Origin: an uncultured Lachnospiraceae bacterium
Lineage (GTDB): Bacteria; Bacillota; Clostridia; Lachnospirales; Lachnospiraceae
DNA: 64,000 nt
Direction: 5' to 3'
Assembly: GCA_947246015.1 (NCBI GenBank)
Contig: CAMXQE010000003.1
Coordinates: 62,001 to 126,000, forward strand
Shown: one piece after another, positions 9,502-18,836 of the stretch
Layout: each line of letters starts with the position of its first letter
Numbering within the stretch: position 1 is the stretch's first letter
Made by a program: the position numbers and the translations under genes
Notes under the pieces: model-generated
Databases searched by the model: none
The model's input: only the letters and a program-made list of their open reading frames with translations
Told to the model about the DNA's origin: nothing

Positions 9502-9945
9502 TTAATTTCTGCTTTTTTCCAGAAAAAAATCATTCAGCCCATTTAATGCCTTTTCCAATACACCCTGCTCACCATCGCTCAGCCGTGATACGATTGCTTC
9601 TATCATCTCCTCATGGAATTTCTGATGATGCGCAAAAACCCGTTTTCCGCTTCCTGATAAAGAGACTAAAACGACACGCCTGTCTTCTTCGCTTCTCACC
9701 CGTTCCACAAATCCCCGTTTCACCAGACTATTTACCGATATGGTCAGGGTTCCTGTAGTAACTCCGAGTGCCTTGGCAACCGCTGTCATATTTTTTGGGC
9801 AGCCTATGCCAATCGCTTCGATGACATGCATGTCATTTGTTGTGATATCCTTATATTCCTCCGTTTTTACCGCCTGTTCCTCAATGCTGTTAATATTCCG
9901 GAACAGTTTCACCAATACCTCATTTAATCTTTGCTTTATCTCCAC
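9502..9945 (-). CDS. MarR family transcriptional regulator
   Basis: A 147-residue winged-helix regulator. The recognition-helix region is AVAKALGVTTGTLTISVNSL and the wing is RGFVERVRSEEDRRVVLVSL, both classical MarR features. It precedes the oligopeptidase gene on the same strand and could regulate it or itself. It has some resemblance to FabT-type members, but no fatty-acid synthesis genes are nearby, so the target is unknown. Confidence 0.88.
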   Translation of the reverse strand: MEIKQRLNEVLVKLFRNINSIEEQAVKTEEYKDITTNDMHVIEAIGIGCPKNMTAVAKALGVTTGTLTISVNSLVKRGFVERVRSEEDRRVVLVSLSGSGKRVFAHHQKFHEEMIEAIVSRLSDGEQGVLEKALNGLNDFFLEKSRN

Positions 9946-10020
9946 GGTATCACTCTCCGTATCCGCCCATTGTACCCTTTCCTAATGTTGCCGCTAATAT
10001 GGAATAGTATACCATGTTTT

Positions 10021-11211
10021 TTATTTGATGGTCAAACTTTTTATACCGGATAAAAATTCCTCATATCCCTTATCCGCTTCTATCACCTCGTAAACTGCCT
10101 TTCTTCTCTCCAAACCCGCCTTCCATTCATCGAATCCGGCTATCGCCCCGCCTTTCTTTTTGATATCCTCCATGATTTCCATTAGTATATCATAATTTTT
10201 ACCGGACAGTTCATCCAGGGCAATCCACCAATTGGCTTCCGGATTGTTTTCATCTGCATAACCAACGCCGCCGGCACTGGTATATAAAATCCCTGATTCA
10301 GTCCGATGGCATAACCCCTCGATTTCTATGGCCGCATAAAACTCCGCCATTTTATCGCTCTGCACAAGGTTGGGATATTGTCCCCTGTAAATCTGCACCA
10401 GACGTTCATAGGCATCTATGTCTGCTTTACTCTGAAAAAGTATATGCGCACTCCTGCCTTTCATTCCGTCCCGAATCATAATTTCAATTCCGGTCTCCTC
10501 ATTCCGCTCAAACGTATACCCTGCCAGCATTCCCGCTTTCAGGCTGTCTGTGCCGAAATATTGTGCCATCATGGACATTAACGTACTATCTGCCACCATG
10601 ACACTGCCCATCTGTTCATATGCGCCGCACGGCATCAGGAAAATCCGGCCCGACGCCCTGTCCTGCCGCAGACTGCATCCTTCCTCGGCAAATTTATAGG
10701 TCAGACCTGTTTTCTTATCTGTAATGCTAAAGAGCCCGTCTCCTTCCGGCCGGATGCTGTAATAGTCGTTCTCCAGGGCAGTCCTCTCCCCGCTGCCAAT
10801 CTGTTCGCTCAGAGCGCCTCCGTGAAATACATTCCCTTTCTGTATCTTAATTCCCAAAAGTTCCTCCAGCATCTCTTCCGTGATGGAGTTTTCTTTCTTT
10901 TTCTTCACAATCAGTTCCGCATCCTCTTCTTCTGCACGGATGCGCTCCTGCATGTCGTCAATGGCTCTGTCCACACTTTTCATCAGCTTATTCCATTGTT
11001 TATAAGTAAAAGAAGCTGCGCCTGTGGGAATCGAAGGTTCCGTCTCCCCCTTACGGACTTTTTCCAGTATTTCTTCCTTCCGTTTCGCAATCAGTTCCAT
11101 CCATTCACCGGAACTGTCTTGCTGTACGGCAGTGTCTGCTTTCCGTTTATCCCCGCCGTAATCATATCCTGCACCATATGATGTTCCATATGTATCACTA
11201 ACCCCGGTCAT
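10021..11211 (-). CDS. Uncharacterised protein, last gene of the ECF sigma operon
   Basis: I do not recognise this family. The start at 11211 (MTGVSDTYG) is chosen because GGAGGAGAAACGGA precedes that ATG; a longer reading from 11265 lacks such a site. The 396-residue product has a Gly/Tyr-rich start, a charged helical middle (about 60-120, many Glu/Lys) and a mixed alpha/beta C-terminal half. There is no signal peptide or membrane segment. It overlaps the preceding gene by 14 bp, so translation is probably coupled. The N-terminal style (short, Gly/Tyr-rich) resembles that of the neighbouring 479-residue protein, which suggests related or partner proteins. Confidence 0.75.
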   Translation of the reverse strand: MTGVSDTYGTSYGAGYDYGGDKRKADTAVQQDSSGEWMELIAKRKEEILEKVRKGETEPSIPTGAASFTYKQWNKLMKSVDRAIDDMQERIRAEEEDAELIVKKKKENSITEEMLEELLGIKIQKGNVFHGGALSEQIGSGERTALENDYYSIRPEGDGLFSITDKKTGLTYKFAEEGCSLRQDRASGRIFLMPCGAYEQMGSVMVADSTLMSMMAQYFGTDSLKAGMLAGYTFERNEETGIEIMIRDGMKGRSAHILFQSKADIDAYERLVQIYRGQYPNLVQSDKMAEFYAAIEIEGLCHRTESGILYTSAGGVGYADENNPEANWWIALDELSGKNYDILMEIMEDIKKKGGAIAGFDEWKAGLERRKAVYEVIEADKGYEEFLSGIKSLTIK

Positions 11212-12637
11212 TCCGTTTCTCCTCCTTCTCTCCTGCCGATTCCCCGGCCGGTCCGTACCATGCACCGATTCCGCCGTCTTCGTCCTCTCCTAACAGCAGC
11301 GCCAGCTGCCATTCCCTCAGCCTGAATGTCCCCTCTTCCTCTCCATTCAGCCCGTATCCGTTAAAGCCGCCGGCATTCCCATTCTCTTTCGCTGCCCGCT
11401 CAGCCTCCTCCGAACTGTCCGCATATTGCTGTTCATTGCTCTTGCCGATACCGTCCTCCATTTCTTCGATTTCTTTCTTCATCTCCTGGACTTTTGCATC
11501 CATCTTCAATGCCCTGAGAATCCGGTTGATATCTTCCGGGGAAAACATGCCGATAGCGCGCCCCAAAGAGCCTATGCAGTCCCTGTTCACCATCAGGCAT
11601 CCGCCTTCACTCAGGGGAATGCGGATGACATTGTCCAAATTGCTCACATCTCCCAGACAAAGCCAGTTCTTTTCCTTATCTATGGTAAAAATCACCCCGT
11701 TATACTCGATTACCCCGTTTTCATCCGCAAGGTAGGAATAAGGTCCTCCTTCTCCCCTTTTCGGTACTGCAGACGGATACTTCTCCATTTCCGTCCTGAC
11801 CGCTTCGTCGCTCAATCCGAACTCATCGCGCAGAAGTTCCTGCATGGCTCCGCGTCTCCATGCCGCTTCCCGCTCCCACACTTTACTGCCCTGGGCAAAT
11901 GCGCCCTTGATATTGAGCTGTCCGTCCGCCTCTTCGAACCTCGTTCCGTTTACTGTAAACTCGTTTGAAAGGTCAATGCCGGTCTGTGCCACAAGCTCCA
12001 TTACGTCCTGTGTCGTTTCATCTCCCAGCATGGAAACCGAAAGGCCAAAGCAGCCCCTGTTCGCCGCCTTGATGAACTCATTCATGGCGCCCGCCATTTT
12101 CTCTGCATAGGCGTCATCCTCCCGGCTCCCCCTGCCGTAAGAATTGCCGGACACATAAACTCCTTCTTTCCCTACCTCTATCTTATAACCATTTTTTAAT
12201 GTGAACACATCCCCCGGTACAATTGCCGCACTGTTCTTCCCCGGGTCATAACATGTCTTTTCAGGGAACATATAATCCCATGTACCGTCAAAGGTCCCCG
12301 GCAGGCAGAATGCAGCCATCTGGCGGAAGACCTCCTGTTTTCCTATATATACGGCAGCCTCCAGCTCATTTTCCTTGACATAGGTAATCTCATATACACC
12401 TTCCTGCCCGTCTACCTGCTCATATCTGTCCCACCGGTTTCCGGCTTCGCCCTGCATCCGCAGGAATGTTTCCAGCAGATATTTCTGCTGCTTCTCGAAA
12501 TCTGCCAGCTGTACCGGAGACTTCTCTTCGTTCAGACTGTCCGCAATCGCTTCTCCGGCTTTATCCCCCGATGTGAATTTCCCCGTAGAAGCATCATAAT
12601 AATAAGTCTGTGTGTACCCGATTCCACTAATTGCCAT
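11198..12637 (-). CDS. Uncharacterised protein, second unknown in the ECF sigma operon
   Basis: A 479-residue protein of unknown family. It starts MAISGIGYTQTYYYDASTGKF, has no signal peptide, and includes a helical Lys/Glu segment near 380-415 (KMDAKVQEMKKEIEEMEDG). Its ATG overlaps the stop of the upstream 203-residue gene in a TAATG arrangement, and its 3' end overlaps the next gene by 14 bp. That coupling indicates co-production with its neighbours. No catalytic motif is visible. Confidence 0.75.
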   Translation of the reverse strand: MAISGIGYTQTYYYDASTGKFTSGDKAGEAIADSLNEEKSPVQLADFEKQQKYLLETFLRMQGEAGNRWDRYEQVDGQEGVYEITYVKENELEAAVYIGKQEVFRQMAAFCLPGTFDGTWDYMFPEKTCYDPGKNSAAIVPGDVFTLKNGYKIEVGKEGVYVSGNSYGRGSREDDAYAEKMAGAMNEFIKAANRGCFGLSVSMLGDETTQDVMELVAQTGIDLSNEFTVNGTRFEEADGQLNIKGAFAQGSKVWEREAAWRRGAMQELLRDEFGLSDEAVRTEMEKYPSAVPKRGEGGPYSYLADENGVIEYNGVIFTIDKEKNWLCLGDVSNLDNVIRIPLSEGGCLMVNRDCIGSLGRAIGMFSPEDINRILRALKMDAKVQEMKKEIEEMEDGIGKSNEQQYADSSEEAERAAKENGNAGGFNGYGLNGEEEGTFRLREWQLALLLGEDEDGGIGAWYGPAGESAGEKEEKRNDRG

Positions 12638-13248
12638 TATACTTCCTCCTCATCATGCATCGCCGCATACGCAATCCTCTCCATTGCATCACGGCTGTTC
12701 TTCTCCAATCCCGCCCCGTCAAACAGGCAGGCTTTCATAGTTCCTTCTTCATCTTTCATTTCCACATAAATACGGCATCCGCCGGGGACGTTTCCCTCTC
12801 CGTCTGTTTCCAGCTTTGCCTTCAAAGTGTAACCTTCCAGCACATTGATTTCCACCTTGTCGCATTCGCTATAGGAAAGCCGCCGCACTTCCACGCCCTT
12901 TGCCGACCCCGGTTCCCCGCTCCGTTCCATACGGATACTGATTCCTTCGGCCTTGTTTTTGCCAAATCCTGCATCCTTACGGGAAATAACGCCTCCTCCC
13001 GGCCGTCCGGCTCCGTCCGGCCTCCATTCGCTTTCATTATTTATTCCCGATGCGCCGGATTCCGTAAAATTCTCCATATTCATGCTCTTTTGCAGACTGT
13101 CCTGAAAACTCTCTTCCGTCAGCTTATTTCTGTCGTTTTTACCTGCAATCTCACTCTGGCTCTTCTGCTTTGCCTTTCCAACCGCTTCGCCGATACCGCC
13201 TAAATTTGCCCTGCTTTTTCCTAATTCGTTAATCTGCATCCCTGCCAC
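12637..13248 (-). CDS. Uncharacterised protein, first unknown in the ECF sigma operon
   Basis: A 203-residue protein of unknown family. The N-terminal half is polar and low in hydrophobics (GKAKQKSQSEIAGKNDRNK), probably disordered. The C-terminal half (about 115-200) has alternating hydrophobics suggesting a small beta-rich domain (KVEINVLEGYTLKAKLETD; CRIYVEMKDEEG). It lies 31 bp downstream of the sigma factor gene and is coupled by TAATG to the next gene. No membrane segment is present, which argues against a classical anti-sigma factor. Confidence 0.75.
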   Translation of the reverse strand: MAGMQINELGKSRANLGGIGEAVGKAKQKSQSEIAGKNDRNKLTEESFQDSLQKSMNMENFTESGASGINNESEWRPDGAGRPGGGVISRKDAGFGKNKAEGISIRMERSGEPGSAKGVEVRRLSYSECDKVEINVLEGYTLKAKLETDGEGNVPGGCRIYVEMKDEEGTMKACLFDGAGLEKNSRDAMERIAYAAMHDEEEV

Positions 13249-13279
13249 CTTCTTTCAGATTTTATCCGTAAAATCCTGC

Positions 13280-13798
13280 CTATTTTTTCTTTTCCTCTCC
13301 GAACAGCAGTCTTTCTTTCAACATCTGCCTGCCGCGCCTTAACCTGGTCTTTACCGTCCCCTCTTCCAATTCCATGATTTGGGCGATTTCCCGAATGGAA
13401 TAATCTTCATAATAAAAAAGATATAACGGATTGCTGTAAGCCGCCGCCAGCTCCATTACCTGCCAGAGCATATCATCCTCCTGGACAAACGGCAGACTGA
13501 AATGTTTCATTTCTCTCTCCGGCACTTCATCAAATCCTACTGTCCGCGAAAACCATGCACTCTTCTGGATGTCATAACAGATATTGATAACCACCCTGAT
13601 AAACCAGTTCCTCTCATGGTTTTCATCCGCAAATACCGGCTTTGTTTTCAGATAGCGGCAAAAAGCCTCCTGCACCACATCCTCGGCATCCGCTTGGTTT
13701 TTCATATTGGAAAAAGCAATCCGGTACAATATATCCTTATACTTTGTAAACGGCTCCTCCGTTCCCTTTTCCTCATTTATCAGCATCTCACCAACCAT
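13280..13798 (-). CDS. ECF-type RNA polymerase sigma factor
   Basis: A 172-residue sigma-70 family protein with region 2 (YRIAFSNMKNQADAEDVVQEAF, about 27-50) and region 4 (YYEDYSIREIAQIMELEEGTVKTRLRRGR, about 127-156, with the helix-turn-helix). The size is normal for ECF factors. It heads a minus-strand block with three coupled genes of unknown function. No recognisable anti-sigma factor gene lies beside it. Confidence 0.9.
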   Translation of the reverse strand: MVGEMLINEEKGTEEPFTKYKDILYRIAFSNMKNQADAEDVVQEAFCRYLKTKPVFADENHERNWFIRVVINICYDIQKSAWFSRTVGFDEVPEREMKHFSLPFVQEDDMLWQVMELAAAYSNPLYLFYYEDYSIREIAQIMELEEGTVKTRLRRGRQMLKERLLFGEEKKK

Positions 13799-13911
13799 GC
13801 CCTCTCATAGCTTCGGATCCTTCTCCGATTTCCATCGGCTGTATGCCATTGAATCCTTTATATATGTAATACGAATCATATGCAGAAAAGGTTTCAAATA
13901 CCTGCACAAAC

Positions 13912-15342
13912 TTATGAACCATCCTGCGGCTCCCCGCTTTCAGACAACAGTCCGTCTGCCGAATACCGGTTTACCGCATTCCACAGAATCCACTCCTCAT
14001 ATCCCGCATCATATACTGCCTGTATCTGCTGACGTATCTGCTCTCCTTCATAAGAAATATGTCCGCTCACCCACGTAGCGGTAAACGCCTGAAGCCACGG
14101 CCGTACGATTGCCCGCTCCTCCTCCGGTATCCCTGCCAGTTCCTCTTTCGACCCTTCCAGTGCCGCCAGCACTGTTTCATAAGGGTGCGCATCCGGCACC
14201 TCCAGTCCGAAGACATTGCTTCCATAATGGGACGGATAAACCATCGGGGAAATCACATCAATCAACTCTCCCAGTTCCGTATAATCCTGACCGACCCGTT
14301 CCACATCCGTCTCACTGCCGATAATGGTTCCAAACACATCCGCTGTTACCACAATATCTTTCTCATGCAGCCGCTCCACCGCATATTCCAAAAATCCGCT
14401 GACAGCCTGTTGTTTCGTATGAACCTGCATATCCACGCCATAATCCGCCTCGTCAGCATCATTTCCGATTGGAAAGCGCACATAATCAAATTGAATCTCA
14501 TCAAACCCCGCTTCTGCTGCTGCCTCCGCTACCTCTGTCAGATACTCCCATACCTCCTCCCGATAAGGATTGACCCATGCCATTCCGTTTGCATCCGTAA
14601 CAGCCCTGCCATCCTTTTTTGTCAGGGCAAGTTCCGGCCTCCCCGCCGCAAGACAGGGATCTTTGAAACATGCGATGCGGGCAATGGTATATATCTTATG
14701 CTCCTTCAGATTTTTCATAAATTCTTCCATATCTCCTATGTACGGTGTACAGGCCCCCAATGACTGCGCGCTTTCCAAATCCATCTTCCATGAAATTTTC
14801 CCCTCGTCATTCTTCACGTCAATCACCATGGCATTCAGTTCCGTCTCCTCCACCAGCTTTAAGATATCCTGAAATGCCTCATTGCCCGCCATTGGTCCCG
14901 TAACATAGACCCCCTTCACTTTTACTGCTCCGGCTTTCTTCCCATCCCTTCCGCTATCTTCCCCTTTCCGTTCTTCATCGCTTCCTGTATTTTCTATAGT
15001 CCCGTCCGCTCTTTCCGGTCCGCCAGTCCCTGTCTCCTCCTGCCCGCTTTCTCCGGACAGCGCATCTGTTCCCTGCCCTCCTTCTCCGGACAGCGCATCT
15101 GTCCCCTGTCCGTCCGGTGTCCCGGCAGGCAGTTTTGGCCCAACCGCTTCTGACAACGTTTCCATGCTTTCTCCCCTGTTTCCTTCCGCCCTCATCCAAA
15201 CCAGCCATCCTATGGCCGCAAATAAAACCACTGCTGCTATTGGTATGCCGATTTTCATATATTTTATACGGCTGTTATGCCTGCGCTTATCTTTATATTT
15301 AATAACATATTTTTTTCCCGGCCTGTTTCCAATGTAACCCAT
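13912..15342 (-). CDS. DUF4015 putative glycoside hydrolase, membrane-anchored
   Basis: A 476-residue protein. A basic N-terminus is followed by one membrane segment (about 31-50, IGIPIAAVVLFAAIGWLVW), a low-complexity Gly/Glu/Ser linker (about 60-140), and a (beta/alpha)8-like domain of the DUF4015 family from about residue 145 (KVKGVYVTG, LNAMVIDVKNDEG, FDEIQFDYVRFP, VISPMVYPSHYG). The acidic residues in DEIQFDYVRFP correspond to the presumed active site of this glycosidase-like family. It is probably exported and attached to the membrane, acting on cell-surface glycans; the substrate is unknown. The linker contains an 11-residue tandem repeat. Confidence 0.85.
   Translation of the reverse strand: MGYIGNRPGKKYVIKYKDKRRHNSRIKYMKIGIPIAAVVLFAAIGWLVWMRAEGNRGESMETLSEAVGPKLPAGTPDGQGTDALSGEGGQGTDALSGESGQEETGTGGPERADGTIENTGSDEERKGEDSGRDGKKAGAVKVKGVYVTGPMAGNEAFQDILKLVEETELNAMVIDVKNDEGKISWKMDLESAQSLGACTPYIGDMEEFMKNLKEHKIYTIARIACFKDPCLAAGRPELALTKKDGRAVTDANGMAWVNPYREEVWEYLTEVAEAAAEAGFDEIQFDYVRFPIGNDADEADYGVDMQVHTKQQAVSGFLEYAVERLHEKDIVVTADVFGTIIGSETDVERVGQDYTELGELIDVISPMVYPSHYGSNVFGLEVPDAHPYETVLAALEGSKEELAGIPEEERAIVRPWLQAFTATWVSGHISYEGEQIRQQIQAVYDAGYEEWILWNAVNRYSADGLLSESGEPQDGS
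15050..15108 (-). repeat. 33-bp tandem duplication within the DUF4015 linker
   Basis: Two copies of a 26-bp core, starting at 15050 and 15083 and differing at one base, form a 33-bp period. They encode GTDALSGEG and GTDALSGES. The in-frame repeat lies in the flexible linker and would be prone to change in copy number. Confidence 0.85.
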
Positions 15343-15412
15343 AAGCGATACGTTCCTCCCTGTCCATGTGAAGTGCCTGTTATTATACCCTGCTTCTCTC
15401 TTCCGGTATTTT

Positions 15413-16189
15413 TCACACCCTGTTTATCTTTTCCACGAATTCCCTGCTTTTTGCCGTCATCTCCACCCAGGCCGGCCTGAATCCGCTCTTTATCGCGTTT
15501 CGCACCGATTTCACATTCGACCACGCCGCACAGTAAAAAGGTACTCTCCCCCTCTCCAATATCTCCAAAGCCAGTCTGCTTGTCAGGGCGCAGGCAATTC
15601 CCTGCCGACGGTATCCGGGCAATACATCTATCCCAATCTGCCACATACTGTCACAGTCTGCGGATGCTCCCGCCATTCCAATCAATTTCCCGCCCTCATA
15701 CGCCCCCACGCCTAACACATCCAACTGTTTCCTGTCCCCGCACAGAGCATTTCCCCACTCCGGCAAGTACAAGTCCTTAAAATCCCCCTGTGATAACATT
15801 CTCATCTCATAAGCACAAGGCATCTCCTTTAACGCATCCATATCCGGCAGAAAATATTCCGCCATAAAGCAGATACGCAGTCCCCGCTCCTGAAGCGCAT
15901 CATTCAATACATGCATATTCGGTGTTTCAAAACAATGCGCCACGGAATAATGGTTCATATAGTCCTCCACAATCCCCATCAGTTCTTCCTTCACCGATGC
16001 AACCACATTACTCCCATAACTAACCAGATTACAATCAAAAGGCAGCGTCAGATACTTACGGGCATTTTCATTTTCTCCCGAAACAACTATCACATTCTCT
16101 GTTTTCCCGAAATCCCTGGGGCTGCAATTCAAATCAATTGCCGACTGCCTCATTGCGGTATCTATCATCTCCCGATTTGTCCTAACCAT
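15413..16189 (-). CDS. GNAT family N-acetyltransferase
   Basis: A 258-residue protein. The GNAT fold is recognised in the C-terminal part: GVGAYEGGKLIGMAGASAD (beta strands) and IGIDVLPGYRRQGIACALTS, which holds the acetyl-CoA binding loop. The start at 16189 (MVRTNREMIDT) is chosen because AAGGAG lies 7 nt before it; a longer ORF reaches 16309 without a clear site. The N-terminal 110 residues form an extra domain seen in two-domain GNAT proteins. The substrate is unknown. Confidence 0.85.
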   Translation of the reverse strand: MVRTNREMIDTAMRQSAIDLNCSPRDFGKTENVIVVSGENENARKYLTLPFDCNLVSYGSNVVASVKEELMGIVEDYMNHYSVAHCFETPNMHVLNDALQERGLRICFMAEYFLPDMDALKEMPCAYEMRMLSQGDFKDLYLPEWGNALCGDRKQLDVLGVGAYEGGKLIGMAGASADCDSMWQIGIDVLPGYRRQGIACALTSRLALEILERGRVPFYCAAWSNVKSVRNAIKSGFRPAWVEMTAKSREFVEKINRV

Positions 16190-16315
16190 AATCAAGCTCC
16201 TTCTTTTCACTTTGATATCCATTCCGTTATATTCATTATACCACAAATACCCCTCTGCAAATACCCTTCCTAAAGCTGCCAGGCCAGAGCCGCATGAATA
16301 TCCAAACACAAAACA

Positions 16316-16351
16316 GCGTCCCCAAAGCCATTCGTATGACTTTGGAAACGC
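16316..16351 (-). terminator. Terminator after araD
   Basis: On the minus strand, GCGTTTCCAAAGTCAT pairs with ATGGCTTTGGGGACGC and is followed by TTTTGTGTTT, ending the arabinose operon before the GNAT gene. Confidence 0.75.
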
Positions 16352-16387
16352 CGCTTTTTCTTATATTTTCATATTCTTCCTATCTGC

Positions 16388-17077
16388 CTACTTCTGTCCA
16401 TAATAAGCATTTTCCCCATGCTTCCTGTAATAATGCTTATCCTGTAACTCCTGGGGAGCCGGAGCCACTTTGGGATGAATCATCTCACACCTTGCCGCCA
16501 TCTTCGCCACTTCTTCCAGCACGACCGCATTGTGGACAGCCTCATGTGCATCCTTTCCCCATGTGAAAGGTCCATGATTCTTGCAAAGAACTGCCGGAAC
16601 TGCCTCATAATCCTTATCTGCAAAGTAATCAACAATCAAAAGTCCCGTATTCTTTTCATACGCCCCTTCGATTTCTTCCTTCGTCAGACATCTTACGCAG
16701 GGAATTTCCCCATACATATAATCTGCGTGGGTCGTTCCGTAACAGGGAATCCCCCTGCCTGCCTGCGCCCAGCTCGTTGCCCATGACGAATGGGTATGCA
16801 CGATGCCTCCCACCTTCGGGAATGCCTTATACAATTCCAAATGGGTAGGCGTATCCGAAGAAGGATTATACTTCCCTTCTACCTTATTGCCTTCCAAATC
16901 CATCACAACCATATCTTCCGGTGTCAGCTTATCGTATTCCACACCGCTGGGTTTAATCACAAACAACCCCTTTTCCCTGTCTATCCCGCTTACGTTCCCC
17001 CACGTAAATGTTACCAGTCCGTATTTCGGAAGCAGCATATTTGCTTCGTATACCTGCTTTTTCAATTCCTCTAACAT
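16388..17077 (-). CDS. araD: L-ribulose-5-phosphate 4-epimerase
   Basis: A 229-residue class II aldolase/epimerase. It catalyses the last step of arabinose catabolism, making D-xylulose 5-phosphate. Visible signatures are [13 protein letters not shown] near the start, IKPSGVEYD, the metal-binding [16 protein letters not shown] (paired His), THADYMYGE and the later KNHGPFTWG His. Length and motifs match AraD. It is the third gene of araA-araB-araD, 56 bp after araB, and ends at a terminator. Confidence 0.95.
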   Translation of the reverse strand: MLEELKKQVYEANMLLPKYGLVTFTWGNVSGIDREKGLFVIKPSGVEYDKLTPEDMVVMDLEGNKVEGKYNPSSDTPTHLELYKAFPKVGGIVHTHSSWATSWAQAGRGIPCYGTTHADYMYGEIPCVRCLTKEEIEGAYEKNTGLLIVDYFADKDYEAVPAVLCKNHGPFTWGKDAHEAVHNAVVLEEVAKMAARCEMIHPKVAPAPQELQDKHYYRKHGENAYYGQK

Positions 17078-17133
17078 TTAAAATTCCTCCTAACTTCCGT
17101 TTCCCACCTGCCGCCCTGGCAGATGCCGTTTTC

Positions 17134-18729
17134 TCATGCCTTCATATTCTCAACCGCTGCCTTTTCCATCGGGAATCCCGCTTTGTACAGCTTAATAAAT
17201 TCGTCAAAACCAGCCACATCTGCCGGATCAGGTTCCATCTTGCTGCCCTTGTTCCCTGCAAATACTTTTCCGTTCAGATAATCGGAAAGACTTTCTCCAT
17301 CCGCTTTGTTCTTCATATAGGAAGCCAGCACCGCGATACCCCATGCACCGCCTTCTCCTGCCGTCTCCATTACAGATACCGGAGCGTCCATCGCTGCTGC
17401 CAGAATCCCCTGCCCGACTCCTTTCGTCTTGAACAGTCCGCCATGTCCGAAAATCTCATCTGCCTGTACTTTTTCTTCTTTGAACAGAATATCCAAACCA
17501 ATTTTCAATGCTGCAAGAGAAGAATACAAATGCGTTCTCATAAAGTTTGCCAACGTAAATTTGCAATCAATATTACGCGCAAACAACGGACGTCCTTCTT
17601 CAAAGCCTGTTACCGGTTCGCCGGAGAAATAGCAGTAGGATACCAGACCGCCGCAGTCCTTATCTCCCTCCAGAGCCTTGTTATAAAGCGCTCCGAACAG
17701 TTTGTTCATATCCACTTCCATTCCCATCGTTACCATAAACTCTTTGAAAATATTAACCCATGCATTCAAATCGGACGTACAGTTGTTGCAGTGAACCATA
17801 CCTACCAGACTTCCGTCGGGAGTCGTTACAAGGTCGATTTCGGGATACACTTTAGAGAGTTCTTTCTCCAATACAATCATGGCGAATACGCTGGTGCCCG
17901 CCGATACATTACCGGTGCGGACCGCTACGCTGTTCGTTGCTGCCATGCCGGTGCCCGCATCTCCCTCAGGAGGACATACCGGAATACCAGCCTTTAATTT
18001 TCCGGAAACATCTAACAGTTTGGCGCCCTCCTCCGTCAGAGTTCCCGCATTCTCTCCCGCTACCAGTACTTTCGGAAGAATCTCTTTCAGTTTCCAGGGA
18101 TAATTCTCTCCTGCTACCAGCTCATCGAACTGCTCTATCATTTTCGCGTGATAATCCTTTGTGTCCGTATCAATCGGGAACATACCGGAAGCATCACCTA
18201 CGCCCAGCACCTTCTCCCCTGTCAGTTTCCAATGCACATAACCCGCCAGCGTCGTGAAGAAATCGATATCTTTTACATGCTCCTCTTTGTTCAGAATCGC
18301 CTGCCTTAAATGGGCAATGCTCCATCTCTGGGGAATATTGTACTGGAATAATCCGGTCAGCTCCTCTGCCGCCTGCGCCGTAATGGTATTTCTCCATGTA
18401 CGGAACGGTACCAGCAGCTCTCCTGCCTTGTCAAATGCCATATATCCGTGCATCATTGCACTGAACCCGATACTTCCTACCGTTTCCAATGCCACGCCGT
18501 ACTGGTTCTGTACATCCTCCGCCAGTTTCGTATAGCTGTCCTGCAAACCATTCCAAATCATGTCCAGACTGTAAGTCCATACATTATTTTCATACCGGTT
18601 TTCCCATTCATGGCTTCCGGAAGCGATAGGGGAATTGTCCTCCCCTATCAGCACTGCTTTGATTCTGGTAGAACCAAATTCGATACCCAGAGCCGTCTTA
18701 CCGCTTGTTATCATTTCTTTTATATCCAT
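17134..18729 (-). CDS. araB: L-ribulokinase, FGGY family (non-classical type)
   Basis: A 531-residue carbohydrate kinase with the FGGY N-terminal phosphate motif ([17 protein letters not shown]), a central sugar-binding region and a C-terminal ATP site ([19 protein letters not shown]). Placement between araA and araD fits ribulokinase. The sequence does not look like E. coli AraB (566 residues, different N-terminus). It resembles the alternative clostridial ribulokinase class often annotated as xylulokinase or FGGY kinase. The activity is inferred mainly from the operon, so the symbol araB is functional rather than phylogenetic. Confidence 0.85.
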   Translation of the reverse strand: MDIKEMITSGKTALGIEFGSTRIKAVLIGEDNSPIASGSHEWENRYENNVWTYSLDMIWNGLQDSYTKLAEDVQNQYGVALETVGSIGFSAMMHGYMAFDKAGELLVPFRTWRNTITAQAAEELTGLFQYNIPQRWSIAHLRQAILNKEEHVKDIDFFTTLAGYVHWKLTGEKVLGVGDASGMFPIDTDTKDYHAKMIEQFDELVAGENYPWKLKEILPKVLVAGENAGTLTEEGAKLLDVSGKLKAGIPVCPPEGDAGTGMAATNSVAVRTGNVSAGTSVFAMIVLEKELSKVYPEIDLVTTPDGSLVGMVHCNNCTSDLNAWVNIFKEFMVTMGMEVDMNKLFGALYNKALEGDKDCGGLVSYCYFSGEPVTGFEEGRPLFARNIDCKFTLANFMRTHLYSSLAALKIGLDILFKEEKVQADEIFGHGGLFKTKGVGQGILAAAMDAPVSVMETAGEGGAWGIAVLASYMKNKADGESLSDYLNGKVFAGNKGSKMEPDPADVAGFDEFIKLYKAGFPMEKAAVENMKA

Positions 18730-18836
18730 TGCCGTAACCCTGCCTTTCCATTTTCTATCCCTTTATCTGTCTTTTGAATCCCTTCTGTCTCTTTGGATTC
18801 CCTTTGGATGTTCCAAAAACACAGCCTGTCTGCATC

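Noticed and set aside
9946-10020. Possible small regulatory RNA between the MarR gene and the last gene of the sigma operon
   Set aside because: Only 75 bp, explained by a promoter and the end of the neighbouring gene; no strong structure.
17008-17997. A 329-codon plus-strand ORF across araD/araB
   Set aside because: It is antisense to the ribulokinase gene and has no protein-like pattern; a shadow of the coding strand's codon bias.
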